Shown: positions 17,432-25,901, counted from the stretch's first letter. The stretch is DNA of 64,000 bases from Sphingomonas alpina (GCF_014490665.1 NZ_CP061038.1:2914001-2978000); one strand, 5' to 3'. Notes: generated by a model from the sequence alone, not told the origin. Numbers and translations are program-made.

Positions 17432-18946
17432 ATGATGGCACGATTGCTCCTTTTTGTGCTGCTGCTCATGTCGCTCACTGCCCCGGCCCGGGCCGACGAT
17501 ATCTCGGCGTCGGGGCGTGGCGTGGTGCGGGTCGTGACGATCGCCGTGGTCGACGAGAAGGTGGTCGATTTCGGCCATGGCAGCGGCTTCGCAGTCGCGC
17601 CCAACCGGGTGGTCACCAACGCGCACGTGGTCGAACTTGCCGCGCGCTATCCCGATAATGTGGTGGTCGGGATCGTGCCCTCGGAAGGCGACAAATCCTA
17701 TGAGGGCAAGGTCATTGCGCTCGACGCGGCGCGCGACCTCGCGCTGATCGAGTTCAAGGGCGTGAACCTGCCGACGCTCGCGCTCTATACCGGGCCGGTC
17801 GACGAGGGCGGGTCGGTGACCGCGCTCGGCTATCCCGGCAATGTCGACATCGCCACCGCCCGCTCCGCCGCCGACTATATCCGCCCGCTCTCGCCGGTCC
17901 GGTCCGAAGGCGTATTCTCCGGCCGGCGCACGCTGACCGATATCGAAGTGCTGCTCCACACCGCGAGCATCGCGCGCGGCAATTCGGGCGGGCCGCTGCT
18001 CGATCCGTGCGGCCGCGTGGTTGGGGTGAACTCCGCGCTGACGAAAAGCGAAGAAGGCGATTCGAGCTTCGGCTTCGCGATCGCCGATACCGAACTGGCA
18101 GCCTTTCTGCGCGCGGCCAAGCAGCCCTATGCAGCGGTCGGCGTCCCCTGCACGAGCATTGCCGACCGGCTGCGCCAGGACAGCGACGCCGATGCGCGCG
18201 CCGCAGCCGATGCGCAGAACGCCAAGCTCGACGCGGCGGGCAAAGTATCGGCGGAGCGCGAACAGGCACTGGTCAAGGCCCGCGCCGACGCATTGCGCAG
18301 CAGCGAGAATTACATGGCGATCGCCGCCGTGCTGCTGGTGCTGGGGGCGCTGGCGGTTGGCGGCGCGGGGTTGCTCGAGTTACGCAACGAACGGCGTATG
18401 GCGATCTGGGTCGCGGTCGGCGGCGGTACCTTGTTCATCGCGGCGGTGATCGTTTTCCTGCTTCGCCCGACCGGCGAGGTGACGCTGCCTGACCTCGCAA
18501 CGGCGGCGGCAATGCCGGTCGCGGTCAACAGCGAGGCGGCGCTTGGGAAGATGGTGTGCACGGCGGTGCCGGAACGCAGCCGGGTTACCGTGTCGTCGAC
18601 CGAGCCGGTAGCGATCGACTGGGGCGCGGCAGGCTGCATGAACATGCGTACCCAATATGCCGAGAATGGCAGCAAATGGGATCGCATCCTGGTGCCGTCC
18701 GAGGAGCAGACCGTGTCGATCCTGCAGTTCGATCCGGCAACGCGGCTCTATTCGAACAGCCGCTATCTGCTTTCCGCCACGCAGATGGATGCGGCGCGCA
18801 AGATCCGCTCGCAGGTGACGCTCAAGGCATGTTCCCCTGATATCGCGGCGCGCGCGAACCTGTCGACGCAGCAGGCGGCGATCCGCGCCGCGCTGCCGCC
18901 CTATCCCAATGAGAAGATCGTCTATTCCTGCAAGGCGGCGGATTGA
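17432..18946 (+). CDS. Membrane-anchored trypsin-like (S1C) serine protease with extra C-terminal domain
   Basis: 504 residues from the ATG at 17432, chosen for its signal peptide (MMARLLLFVLLLMSLTAPARA). The triad is H65 (VVTNAHVVE), D102 (AARDLALIE) and S185 (RGNSGGP), as in DegP/HtrA. There is no PDZ domain. Instead a helical linker (about 230-285) leads to two membrane helices (MAIAAVLLVLGALAVGGAGLL and MAIWVAVGGGTLFIAAVIVFLL) and a C-terminal domain of about 150 residues with four cysteines. Known HtrA proteins do not have this layout. The last 25 bases overlap the convergent CPBP gene. Confidence 0.82.
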   Translation: MMARLLLFVLLLMSLTAPARADDISASGRGVVRVVTIAVVDEKVVDFGHGSGFAVAPNRVVTNAHVVELAARYPDNVVVGIVPSEGDKSYEGKVIALDAARDLALIEFKGVNLPTLALYTGPVDEGGSVTALGYPGNVDIATARSAADYIRPLSPVRSEGVFSGRRTLTDIEVLLHTASIARGNSGGPLLDPCGRVVGVNSALTKSEEGDSSFGFAIADTELAAFLRAAKQPYAAVGVPCTSIADRLRQDSDADARAAADAQNAKLDAAGKVSAEREQALVKARADALRSSENYMAIAAVLLVLGALAVGGAGLLELRNERRMAIWVAVGGGTLFIAAVIVFLLRPTGEVTLPDLATAAAMPVAVNSEAALGKMVCTAVPERSRVTVSSTEPVAIDWGAAGCMNMRTQYAENGSKWDRILVPSEEQTVSILQFDPATRLYSNSRYLLSATQMDAARKIRSQVTLKACSPDIAARANLSTQQAAIRAALPPYPNEKIVYSCKAAD

Positions 18947-19830
18947 TCCGGCTTCGGGCGCATCCAGAAGGGCGCGACGAAGCGCCCGCGCCGATGCGCG
19001 ACGACGAGGAGCGCAATACCGAACGCGGTGCAGAGAATGACTGCCGGCAATGACGCCTCGGCACCGAAACTGCCGCCAGTGAGCAAGTCCGAACCCGTGA
19101 TGCGCGGCACGAGCAGGCCATCCTGTTTGAAGCCGGAAACGGCAATGCCGTAGATACCGCCCTGCGCGAAATTCCATGCCGCATGCAACCCGATCGCGGC
19201 CCAAAGCCGGCGCGTCAGCATATAGAGTGCAGCGAGCATGATCCCGGCTTCGAGCGTGATCGCGAAACCCGCCAGGAATGTCGCATTGGGGTTGCTGAGG
19301 TGCAACGCGCCAAACAATGCCGCCGAGAGGACCAGGGCGATCCAGCTGCCGAGCCAGGATTCGATGATGCGAAAGAAGAACCCGCGCAGTGCGATCTCCT
19401 CCGTCACGCCGGAGGTGATGGCGATCGCAAGCGATGGCAACAAGACGGTGGCGGCATGGGTTCCGATCACCCGATAGCCGCCAAACGCGGCAATGGTGCC
19501 GACAACCAGTGAGAAGAGGAGGAGCCCGACAAGCAGGCCCGAACCAAGCTCGCGCGCCCAGCCCGGCAAGGCGAACTCCGGCACGTTCTGGCGTCGCTCG
19601 ACGAGCCGCGCGAACGCGCAATAAAAGGCGATGAAGATCGCGGCGACGATGATGGCCAGAAGGACAGAGAGCCAGTCATTGCCGCTCTGGCGAAACGACC
19701 GGCCGACCAGCCCGGAGATCGTCATGGCGCCGATGATGAAGGCAATGCCGATCGCGAGCAGTACCGGGGGAAAGTGCACGATCCGCCAGACCAGACTGTT
19801 CGGCGGCGTATTCGGCGGTGTCGGTTGCAT
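18922..19830 (-). CDS. CPBP family intramembrane metalloprotease
   Basis: 302 residues with about seven membrane segments. The CPBP (Abi, Rce1-like) motifs are E144-E145-x3-R149 (GVTEEIALRGFFF), H177 (FGALHLSNP) and the later His-Asn pair in IGLHAAWNFAQGG. These glutamate proteases cleave prenylated or membrane-bound peptides in eukaryotes; bacterial roles vary (bacteriocin immunity, signalling). The C-terminus ends soluble and basic. Convergent overlap of 25 bases with the serine protease gene; no bacteriocin genes are nearby. Confidence 0.88.
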   Translation of the reverse strand: MQPTPPNTPPNSLVWRIVHFPPVLLAIGIAFIIGAMTISGLVGRSFRQSGNDWLSVLLAIIVAAIFIAFYCAFARLVERRQNVPEFALPGWARELGSGLLVGLLLFSLVVGTIAAFGGYRVIGTHAATVLLPSLAIAITSGVTEEIALRGFFFRIIESWLGSWIALVLSAALFGALHLSNPNATFLAGFAITLEAGIMLAALYMLTRRLWAAIGLHAAWNFAQGGIYGIAVSGFKQDGLLVPRITGSDLLTGGSFGAEASLPAVILCTAFGIALLVVAHRRGRFVAPFWMRPKPDQSAALQE

Positions 19831-19890
19831 GGCGTCCCCCTTTTCTCACTGCAAGCCTAGCCCCGCCAGCCAGTGGTGCAAGGGGCGAAG

Positions 19891-20361
19891 TCAGGCCCGG
19901 TCGATCCGCGCCGCGAAGCAGCCCGGCGCCGCATTGTGAGCATGGAGATAGGCGATGTCCGGATTGGCGAAGAGCTCGCGGATCCGCGCATCGGCATCGC
20001 CGTCCAGCGCCAGGTTGGCGTCACGAAGCATGCCCGCCGTATCGAAAGCGCGAAAGGCGAGGCGACGGTTGGCGAATACCGCCGGCAGGCTGTCGTGAAG
20101 TTCCGCCGGGGCAAGCGCGCCTTCGCGCACATAGATCGCATAGCTGTTGCGAAACGGCGTCGTCGCCTTGTGGTCCGCATAATTGAGCAGCAGCAAGGTC
20201 TCGCCCGGCTCGGCATCCTCGAGCGTGACGCGGCACGGATAGCCGGGCTTGTGGTCGGCGCGAACGCGGAGCACGCCTTGCTCGGCCAGTTCGGCATCCG
20301 GACGCCCGAACAGCGGCGCGAAGTCGTCCAGCGGCAGGCCGGAAATGCGATAGGCCATCAT
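19891..20361 (-). CDS. DUF1203 domain-containing protein
   Basis: 156 residues matching the DUF1203 pattern: AYRISGLP at the start, DHKPGYPCRVTLEDAEPGETLLLLNY in the middle, then GPY-type region (RNSYAIYVREG) and the end LHAHNAAPGCFAARIDRA. Function unknown; probably cytoplasmic. It overlaps the end of ada by four bases (ATGA), so it is co-translated with the alkylation-response regulator and may belong to that response. Confidence 0.85.
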   Translation of the reverse strand: MMAYRISGLPLDDFAPLFGRPDAELAEQGVLRVRADHKPGYPCRVTLEDAEPGETLLLLNYADHKATTPFRNSYAIYVREGALAPAELHDSLPAVFANRRLAFRAFDTAGMLRDANLALDGDADARIRELFANPDIAYLHAHNAAPGCFAARIDRA

Positions 20362-21392
20362 TCCACTCCTTCACGATTGCGCAGCACGATCTTGCGATCC
20401 ACGCCATAGGCATAGCCGCCCATGCTGCCGTCGGCGCGCTGGGCACGGTGGCACGGAATGACCACCGCGACCTGGTTGGCGCCACACGCCGTGCCCGCCG
20501 CACGCACTGCGCGCGGATTGCCGGCGATCGTGGCAAGTTCGGTATAGGTGCGCGTCTCGCCGATCGGAATTTGGCGCAGCGCCTGCCACACAGCCTCCTG
20601 GAACGCGGTTCCCTGCACGTCGAGCGGCAGGTCCTGGTCGCGGTCGGGCGATTCGACGCTGGCGACGACGCGCGCGGCAAGATCGGCGAGCGCCGCCCCG
20701 CCGGGTACGATCTCCGCGTTGGGGAAACGCTCGCGCAAGGCCTCCTCGCCCTCGTCGAACGACACGCGGCACAGCCCCTTGTCGGTCGCCGCGACGAGCA
20801 TCGCGCCAAGGCTGGTATCGGCAATGGTCCAGCGGATCGTCACTCCCGCCCCGCCGCGCTTCCACGCGCTCGGGGTCATGCCGAGCCGTTTGGCTCCGCC
20901 TTCATAGAAACGGCTCGGGGCGGAATAGCCGGCCTCATAGATCGCCTCGGTCACGGTCGCTTCCTCCGTCAGCGCGCGGGCGGCGCGCTGGGCGCGCAAA
21001 CCACGAGCATAAGCAGCCGGCGTCACCCCGGTCGCGCGCTTGAACAGGCGGTGAAAGTGATGCGGTGCATAGCCGACCTGCGCGGCGAGATCGTCAAGCG
21101 CGACGATATCCTCGGCCGCTTCGATCAGCGCGACGGCGCGGGCAACGGCGATGCGGTCGCGCCCCACCTCGTCCGGCTTGCAGCGCAGACAGGCGCGGAA
21201 GCCCCCCGCCCGCGCGTCGGCCGGGTCGCGATAGAAGCGCACATTCTCACGCTTCGGATGCCGCGCCGGGCAACTCGGCTTGCAATAGATGCCGGTGCTG
21301 GTGACCGCCACGACGAAGCGGCCGTCAAAACTGCGGTCACGTGCGGAAAAAGCCGTCCATGCCGTATCGGGATTGATCGTCTCGGTTTCCAT
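20358..21392 (-). CDS. ada: Ada: methylated-DNA--cysteine methyltransferase and AraC-type regulator
   Basis: 344 residues with the full three-part Ada layout. The N-terminal zinc domain has C37, C41, C68 and C71 (GIYCKPSCPARHP, ACLRCKPDE), where the first Cys accepts methyl from phosphotriesters and switches the protein on. An AraC helix-turn-helix pair follows (DLAAQVGYAPHHFHRLFKRATGVTP). The C-terminal O6-alkylguanine transferase has the active-site C314 in PCHRAQ. It repairs alkylated DNA and activates its own regulon. DUF1203 is coupled downstream; no alkB or alkA is in the window. Confidence 0.96.
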   Translation of the reverse strand: METETINPDTAWTAFSARDRSFDGRFVVAVTSTGIYCKPSCPARHPKRENVRFYRDPADARAGGFRACLRCKPDEVGRDRIAVARAVALIEAAEDIVALDDLAAQVGYAPHHFHRLFKRATGVTPAAYARGLRAQRAARALTEEATVTEAIYEAGYSAPSRFYEGGAKRLGMTPSAWKRGGAGVTIRWTIADTSLGAMLVAATDKGLCRVSFDEGEEALRERFPNAEIVPGGAALADLAARVVASVESPDRDQDLPLDVQGTAFQEAVWQALRQIPIGETRTYTELATIAGNPRAVRAAGTACGANQVAVVIPCHRAQRADGSMGGYAYGVDRKIVLRNREGVE

Positions 21393-21531
21393 GCTGCCGA
21401 TATAGGCGGGTCGTGACGATGCGACATCCCGCCGCTTGCGATCAAAACGGCGGGGGATTTTTTGACTCGAGACGGCGGAAGCGACCGTCCGAGCCGGGGT
21501 TCATGGTCGAATGACCGCTGTTATTCCCGAA

Positions 21532-21570
21532 TAAAAAAACCCACCCCTGTTAAGTTGGATTCTGGGTGGG
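21532..21570 (-). terminator. Candidate Rho-independent terminator of the phosphodiesterase gene
   Basis: Read on the minus strand: CCCACCC (21570-21564), a 17-base loop, GGGTGGG (21546-21540), then TTTTTTTAT. Seven pairs with a U-tract fit a terminator for transcripts coming from the gene that ends at 21786, leaving an unusually long 3' leader of about 215 bases. Confidence 0.5.
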
Positions 21571-21602
21571 AAATTTCCTTTTGTTTCCAATCCCCTGCAC
21601 TT

Positions 21603-21633
21603 TTCCACCGCTGTTATGACAACAGCGGTGGAA
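21603..21633. repeat. Perfect 13-bp inverted repeat
   Basis: TTCCACCGCTGTT (21603-21615), loop ATGAC, AACAGCGGTGGAA (21621-21633). No T-tract follows on either strand, so it is not an ordinary terminator. It could stabilise the 3' end of the upstream mRNA or be a protein site. Confidence 0.7.
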
Positions 21634-21785
21634 CAGCGGAATAACAGGGGTGAGTTTCGCCGGAACAGGGGTGGCGAAACATCCGATAGGGCCAACGATG
21701 AGAAAGAGCGGAACGGAACATGGCGTCCCGTTCGACCCTTACGCTGCCATGGCGCGTCGCCATGTTGAATCGACGAATACTCCAA

Positions 21786-23048
21786 TCATTCACCCTGCCG
21801 CGCCGGCACCATGATGTCGCGCGCAAGTGCCAGCGTGCCGTCGCCCGGCTCTCCCTTCACACCCAGCACCTGTGCGAGCATGAGATAGACATTGATATTG
21901 TCGAACGGGGGAATCGTCACGCCGCGCTTGAACGCCGGGCCGTTGGCGACGAACAGCGCGGCCATCTTCGGATCCGCCTGATCATACCCGTGATTGCCAC
22001 GAAAGCCGCTGGCGTAATGCGACTTCATATAGGCCGCGATCGGCTTGGTCAGCACCACCCAGCCCGGCGCGGCAAGGCAGAAGATCCGGGGAACGCGCGG
22101 ATGCGTGCCATAGGCGAAGCGCGCCGGAATCTCGCTCTTCCGCCAGCAGGTCAGATGATCGTGCGGTTTGAGCATCGCGGCGTCCACCTCGGCTTCGTTT
22201 CCGGGCAGAGGATTGACGCCGATATAGGCACCGGCCGTGGTCACCACGAGCTTCGACGTGTCGACGAAATCGTCGATCAGGATTTGCTGCCCGTCGGGGA
22301 TTTCCATCATGCCGTGATCGGCCAGTACGACAAGGTTGGTCGATGCGCGGCGGTTGCGCTGTTCGAGGCCCGAAACCAACCTGGCCAGAGCGGAATCGAC
22401 CAGGCCGATGGCGGTATTCACTTCCTTCGAATCCGGTCCGAACGAATGCCCGGCATCGTCAACCATCGGGAAATAGAGCGTGACGAAGCGCGGGCGTGAC
22501 ATCGCCGGCCGGTCGAGCCACTTAAGCACCGCATCGACCTCCGCATCGGCCGAAAGATCGCCCGGCGCGAGCCCAAGGCTCGGCACTTTGCCGCCAAAAG
22601 GCACCTGCGCGCCGGGCCAGTACATGTCGGCGCTGCGCACGCCCTGTTCCTCGGCGGTGATCCAGAGCGGCTTTGCCCCCTGCCACCAGCGCGGATCCTC
22701 GCCGACCTTGGGATCGAGTCCGCCGAACCAGCCGGGGATGGCGGGGTCCATCATCAGATTGTCGATCACGCCGTGATGATCGGGGGTCTTTCCGGTCATC
22801 AACGTCTGGTGATTGGGTAAGGTGACCGACGGAAAGGCCGGGCGCATGCCGACCGAGCGGACGCCGCCCCGCGCAAGCTTCGCCAATGTCGGGGACAGGC
22901 CGCGATCGAGATAGTCGGCGCGGAAGCCGTCGATGGAGATCACGATCAGCGTTTCGGTGCCGGCGGATTTGGCGGCAGGCTTCGCAGTGGCCGGTGCGAT
23001 CAAGGGGACGAACAGGATCGCCAATGCCGCCAGGAATCGCGCCAACAT
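21786..23048 (-). CDS. Exported alkaline phosphatase superfamily / ENPP-like phosphodiesterase
   Basis: 420 residues with a signal peptide (MLARFLAALAILFVPLIAPATA). Metal-site and nucleophile motifs of the nucleotide pyrophosphatase/phosphodiesterase group are present: VISIDGFRADYL with D40, PSVTLPNHQTLMTG with nucleophile T76, DDAGHSFGP, and VLADHGMME. It should hydrolyse phosphodiester or pyrophosphate bonds of nucleotides or lipids in the periplasm. A perfect palindrome at 23092-23103 sits 44 bases before the start, suggesting regulated expression. Confidence 0.88.
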   Translation of the reverse strand: MLARFLAALAILFVPLIAPATAKPAAKSAGTETLIVISIDGFRADYLDRGLSPTLAKLARGGVRSVGMRPAFPSVTLPNHQTLMTGKTPDHHGVIDNLMMDPAIPGWFGGLDPKVGEDPRWWQGAKPLWITAEEQGVRSADMYWPGAQVPFGGKVPSLGLAPGDLSADAEVDAVLKWLDRPAMSRPRFVTLYFPMVDDAGHSFGPDSKEVNTAIGLVDSALARLVSGLEQRNRRASTNLVVLADHGMMEIPDGQQILIDDFVDTSKLVVTTAGAYIGVNPLPGNEAEVDAAMLKPHDHLTCWRKSEIPARFAYGTHPRVPRIFCLAAPGWVVLTKPIAAYMKSHYASGFRGNHGYDQADPKMAALFVANGPAFKRGVTIPPFDNINVYLMLAQVLGVKGEPGDGTLALARDIMVPARQGE

Positions 23049-23091
23049 CCTTCTCTCCTCTTGTCCGGCCCGTCACGGCCGTGTTATATAG

Positions 23092-23103
23092 TAGCTATAG
23101 CTA
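23092..23103. promoter_or_regulatory. Perfect palindrome TAGCTATAGCTA, candidate operator
   Basis: A 12-bp perfect palindrome in an AT-rich island (about 23081-23113) in otherwise GC-rich DNA, directly upstream of the phosphodiesterase gene. On the minus strand the island also offers -10-like words (TATAAT/TATATA). Such sites are typical of dimeric repressors (GntR, PadR, MarR types), but none is encoded next to it. Confidence 0.5.
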
Positions 23104-23163
23104 TAATTTAGCGAGAGTTGGACCCGGGGTCAATGCTTCGACAGGCCAGCCTTTCGGACGATA

Positions 23164-23448
23164 TCATGGAACAGGGCGGTTGCGATCAACGCGGTCCCGG
23201 CGATGCGAAAGAGCATTGTTTTCCATATTTCCGCGCCATTTATCGCGCAGTCGCGGACCATTGATGATCAGCAACATGCCGGCGAGTGCAAGGGCAAAGC
23301 CGGTCAGGCCGAGGACAAGCTCAACCGGCCCGGGCGGCTGCCCCGCGATCGGGATTGGAATGCGATGTTGCCGCAAGCCAGTGCATGCGGCAACGCCGAC
23401 CAGCAGTGCCCCAGCCAGGCGCCAGACAAGATTGCGCCTGTTCATCAG
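23164..23448 (-). CDS. Small hypothetical membrane protein
   Basis: 94 residues from the ATG at 23448. Two membrane helices: VWRLAGALLVGVAACTGL near the N-terminus and VELVLGLTGFALALAGMLLIING in the middle, with a basic charged tail (RLRDKWRGNMENNALSHRRDR). It overlaps the upstream small gene by four bases (ATGA), good evidence that both are real. A longer in-frame opening to 23715 is rejected because its extra part is Arg/Pro-rich shadow sequence. Family unknown. Confidence 0.6.
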   Translation of the reverse strand: MMNRRNLVWRLAGALLVGVAACTGLRQHRIPIPIAGQPPGPVELVLGLTGFALALAGMLLIINGPRLRDKWRGNMENNALSHRRDRVDRNRPVP

Positions 23449-23732
23449 CGGTGCGGCACGGCAGGCCGGCGCTCGATCCATCGCTCGCTGACCTCGACCT
23501 CGTCGAGGATATGGTGGCCAAGCACGACAAGGGCGCTGCCCATGCTGGCCGCGATGAAGCCGGCCATGGCGAGTCCGAAAACCCAGGGCGACGATCCCTG
23601 AGACAGTCCGGCGCGGAGCGCCATCAGGGCATGAATTGCCAGGCCTGCCAGGCCGAGCAAGGCAAAACCACCAGCGCGAAGACTGGTGTCCGCGATCCGG
23701 CCATGCCGGCGACAAGTCACGCCACGTTCCAT
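23445..23732 (-). CDS. Small hypothetical membrane protein, coupled to the next
   Basis: 95 residues with two or three hydrophobic stretches (AGGFALLGLAGLAIHALMAL, WVFGLAMAGFIAASMGSALVVLGHHIL) and an acidic-then-basic end (DEVEVSERWIERRP). The stop codon overlaps the start of the downstream 94-residue membrane protein, so the two probably act together or form a complex in the inner membrane. No family is recognised; start at 23732 is uncertain. Confidence 0.6.
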   Translation of the reverse strand: MERGVTCRRHGRIADTSLRAGGFALLGLAGLAIHALMALRAGLSQGSSPWVFGLAMAGFIAASMGSALVVLGHHILDEVEVSERWIERRPAVPHR

Positions 23733-23850
23733 GTGGCGGTCCAGATATAGCGATCGGAATTAGCGTTCGAGATCGATTTGCGCGGTTTGCCGTTAAGTTT
23801 GCATATGGATCGGCAAGGCCGTCACCGCTCGCAACAACGCACCGCCCCGA

Positions 23851-25008
23851 TCAGGGCCTGGTCCAGGGCTGGTCGCCATATTCCCAGGCCCAGGGCACAC
23901 CGGTATCGCCGAGCAATGCCCTGGTCAGCCGCGGGAAGAGAGGTTCCGCACGGACGTCGTTGGACAGGATGACGACGCAGCGCCGAGCCTTTTCGATGCA
24001 CACCCAGGTGTTGCCGGTGCTGTCATTATGTCCCCCCTTGAAGGATCCCGGCCCCTGCGCGCCCTGAAAGGTGACGACGCCAATTCCGGCGGAGAGCCCG
24101 GGATGACGGTCGGCAACGGGCAGGTCGGGCTGCAGATTGGGAAACTGGCTGCGCGTGGTGATCGGCAATTGCGGACGGACAAGGTCGGCGCGCGACGCGG
24201 GCTTCAGCCCGTCACCGCGAATATAGGCGGCGACGATCTTCGCCATGTCGGCGATCGTCGTGTCCAGCGACCCGGCAGCACGCGGCTTGCTGCGTTCGTC
24301 ATGCGGCTCGACCTTGCCGTCAATGGTCCAGCCATCGGCGAGATTGGTCGCGAAATCGGGTCGCCACATCATGCCGGTCCTGGTTGCGCCGACCTTGTCG
24401 AAGATGCGTTTCCGCATCTCCACGCCGATATCCATGCCGAACCCCTGCTCGAGCACGAATTGCAGCAGGATCAGCCCGTCGCCGGAATAGGAGTAACGGG
24501 TGCCGGGATCGAAATGAAAGCGCAGCTTGCCATCGGGCTCGGCGAAGCCGAAATTGGCGAAGCCCGACGCATGGTTGAGCAGGATGCGCGGGGTCAGCTT
24601 GCGCCAGCGTTCGTCGCCCGCCAGATCGCTCCACCTGGCATATTTGTTCTCGATCGCGGGGCCGGCATAATCGGGCAAAGGCCGGGGCAGATAGTCGGCG
24701 ATCGAGCGGTCGAGGTCGATCCGGCCTTCATCGGCGAGCTGCATGACGAAATAGCCGAACACCGCCTTGGTCAGCGACGCGCCGTACATCACCGTATCGG
24801 GGGTCAGCGGGTCACCCCCGGCGTTGCGCACGCCCCAGCTGTCAACCGAGACGATCTTGCCCTGGTCGATATAGGCGATCGCGATGCCCCTGGTGCCGGT
24901 TTCCGCCATGCCGGCCTTGACCAGCGTGTCGAGTGCTGCGTGATCGGCCATGGCGGGCGAGGTGGATGCAATCGTCAGTGCCATGGCCATGCCCAACTTC
25001 CTCAGCAT
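23851..25008 (-). CDS. Exported serine hydrolase (class C beta-lactamase / esterase family)
   Basis: 385 residues with a signal peptide (MLRKLGMAMALTIASTSPAMA). The nucleophile motif S78-x-x-K81 is in YGASLTKAV, the Tyr motif in RYSYSGDGL, and a late HxG-type motif in GGHNDSTGN. This fold covers AmpC, D-Ala-D-Ala carboxypeptidases and esterases such as EstB; the divergent third motif makes esterase or peptidase activity more likely than resistance. It is the last gene of a minus-strand run starting with the dienelactone hydrolase at 27502. Confidence 0.88.
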   Translation of the reverse strand: MLRKLGMAMALTIASTSPAMADHAALDTLVKAGMAETGTRGIAIAYIDQGKIVSVDSWGVRNAGGDPLTPDTVMYGASLTKAVFGYFVMQLADEGRIDLDRSIADYLPRPLPDYAGPAIENKYARWSDLAGDERWRKLTPRILLNHASGFANFGFAEPDGKLRFHFDPGTRYSYSGDGLILLQFVLEQGFGMDIGVEMRKRIFDKVGATRTGMMWRPDFATNLADGWTIDGKVEPHDERSKPRAAGSLDTTIADMAKIVAAYIRGDGLKPASRADLVRPQLPITTRSQFPNLQPDLPVADRHPGLSAGIGVVTFQGAQGPGSFKGGHNDSTGNTWVCIEKARRCVVILSNDVRAEPLFPRLTRALLGDTGVPWAWEYGDQPWTRP

Positions 25009-25037
25009 CCATCATTCTCCGGATTGGTGAATCGAAA

Positions 25038-25901
25038 CTAGGATTTGGCGCGCGGACTGCCGCCATCGCGTTTGGCGGCGAGCGACCGGGTGATGACGAT
25101 TTCGGCGAGCCGTACGCCCGGAATGAACAGTCCGGCCGCCTCGACCCCGGCATTGAGCAGGAATTCGGCATCGACCAGCTTGCCGACATGCTGTTCGAAG
25201 GTGGAACCGCCAATGCGCGTCTCCCCCGTCACGCCGTCGAATTCGACCACGGCTTCCTTGCCCTGCCAGCGATAGCGAAAGGCATAGACCGGGCGATAAT
25301 AGAGATCGATCAGATGAAGCGAGAGCTTCTCCTCCAGCACGCGGTCGGCTTCGATCCGGACGATCGATCCGGCCAGCACATCGCGCACCAGCATCGACGC
25401 CTTGGCTTCGGGCGGCACGACCACGGTGCCGGCCAGCGCCGCCGCCGCCAGCCCGTCCGCGTCGGACAGATCGGCGTCGAATTTGAGATGCGCCGAAAGC
25501 GCCGCATCGGGTGTGCCGCGGATCGCATCGAACAGATATTCCCGCTCTGCCTCATCACGGCAATGCTCGACCCCGGAGACAGCGAAGGCGCCCTCGCTGA
25601 CCGGCCGCAGCGTCCCTTCGAGCATCACGTCCTGGACATTGGCCGCCACCGCCACGCGATAGTCGCGATTGCGTTCATAGACATGGAGCGCCGTGCAGGC
25701 GATGCGCCAGAAGGGCTGCAGCCGCCGTTCGCGATATACGACCTCGAATTCCTCGTCGCGCGGCCGCGTCAGGAAGCCGGTCAGCTTGGCCATCGTCCCG
25801 AATGCCTCGACCCGCTTGGTCCAGGCGCGTCCTTCGGCATGGTCCATCGAGAAGCGGTCGCGTACGACCAGTACCCGCTCTTCGGCCAGTTCGACGTCCA
25901 T
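25038..25901 (-). CDS. Hypothetical protein within a hydrolase operon
   Basis: 287 residues, no signal peptide or membrane helix apart from a moderately hydrophobic stretch near the end (EAAGLFIPGVRLAEIVITRSLA). Composition is balanced and codon use matches the neighbours, so it is real. Many charged beta-like strands (EEFEVVYRERRLQPFWRIACTALHVYERNRDYRVAV, YYRPVYAFRYRWQGKEAVVEFDGVTGE) suggest a soluble two-domain protein. I do not recognise it. It sits 18 bases after the alpha/beta hydrolase and 29 bases before the serine hydrolase, so it shares their transcript. Confidence 0.7.
   Translation of the reverse strand: MDVELAEERVLVVRDRFSMDHAEGRAWTKRVEAFGTMAKLTGFLTRPRDEEFEVVYRERRLQPFWRIACTALHVYERNRDYRVAVAANVQDVMLEGTLRPVSEGAFAVSGVEHCRDEAEREYLFDAIRGTPDAALSAHLKFDADLSDADGLAAAALAGTVVVPPEAKASMLVRDVLAGSIVRIEADRVLEEKLSLHLIDLYYRPVYAFRYRWQGKEAVVEFDGVTGETRIGGSTFEQHVGKLVDAEFLLNAGVEAAGLFIPGVRLAEIVITRSLAAKRDGGSPRAKS

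Larger units (their letters stand above)
21393..21785. other. 393-base gene-free stretch with hairpins
   Basis: Between the start of ada and the stop of the phosphodiesterase gene. Its only ORFs are short, low-quality and antisense-like. It holds a minus-strand terminator (21532-21570), a perfect 13-bp hairpin (21603-21633), several partial copies of the words ccgctgttattcc and aacaggggtg in both orientations, and a wide inverted pair AACATGGCG (21718-21726) / CGCCATGTT (21758-21766). The ada promoter should lie at its left end. Confidence 0.6.

Noticed and set aside
21462..21644. Small plus-strand ORF of 60 codons in the gap after ada
   Set aside because: It reads through the terminator and the hairpin, has no ribosome-binding site and poor composition.
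23449..23715. Longer version of the 94-residue membrane protein
   Set aside because: The extra 89 residues are out-of-frame shadow of the upstream small gene.
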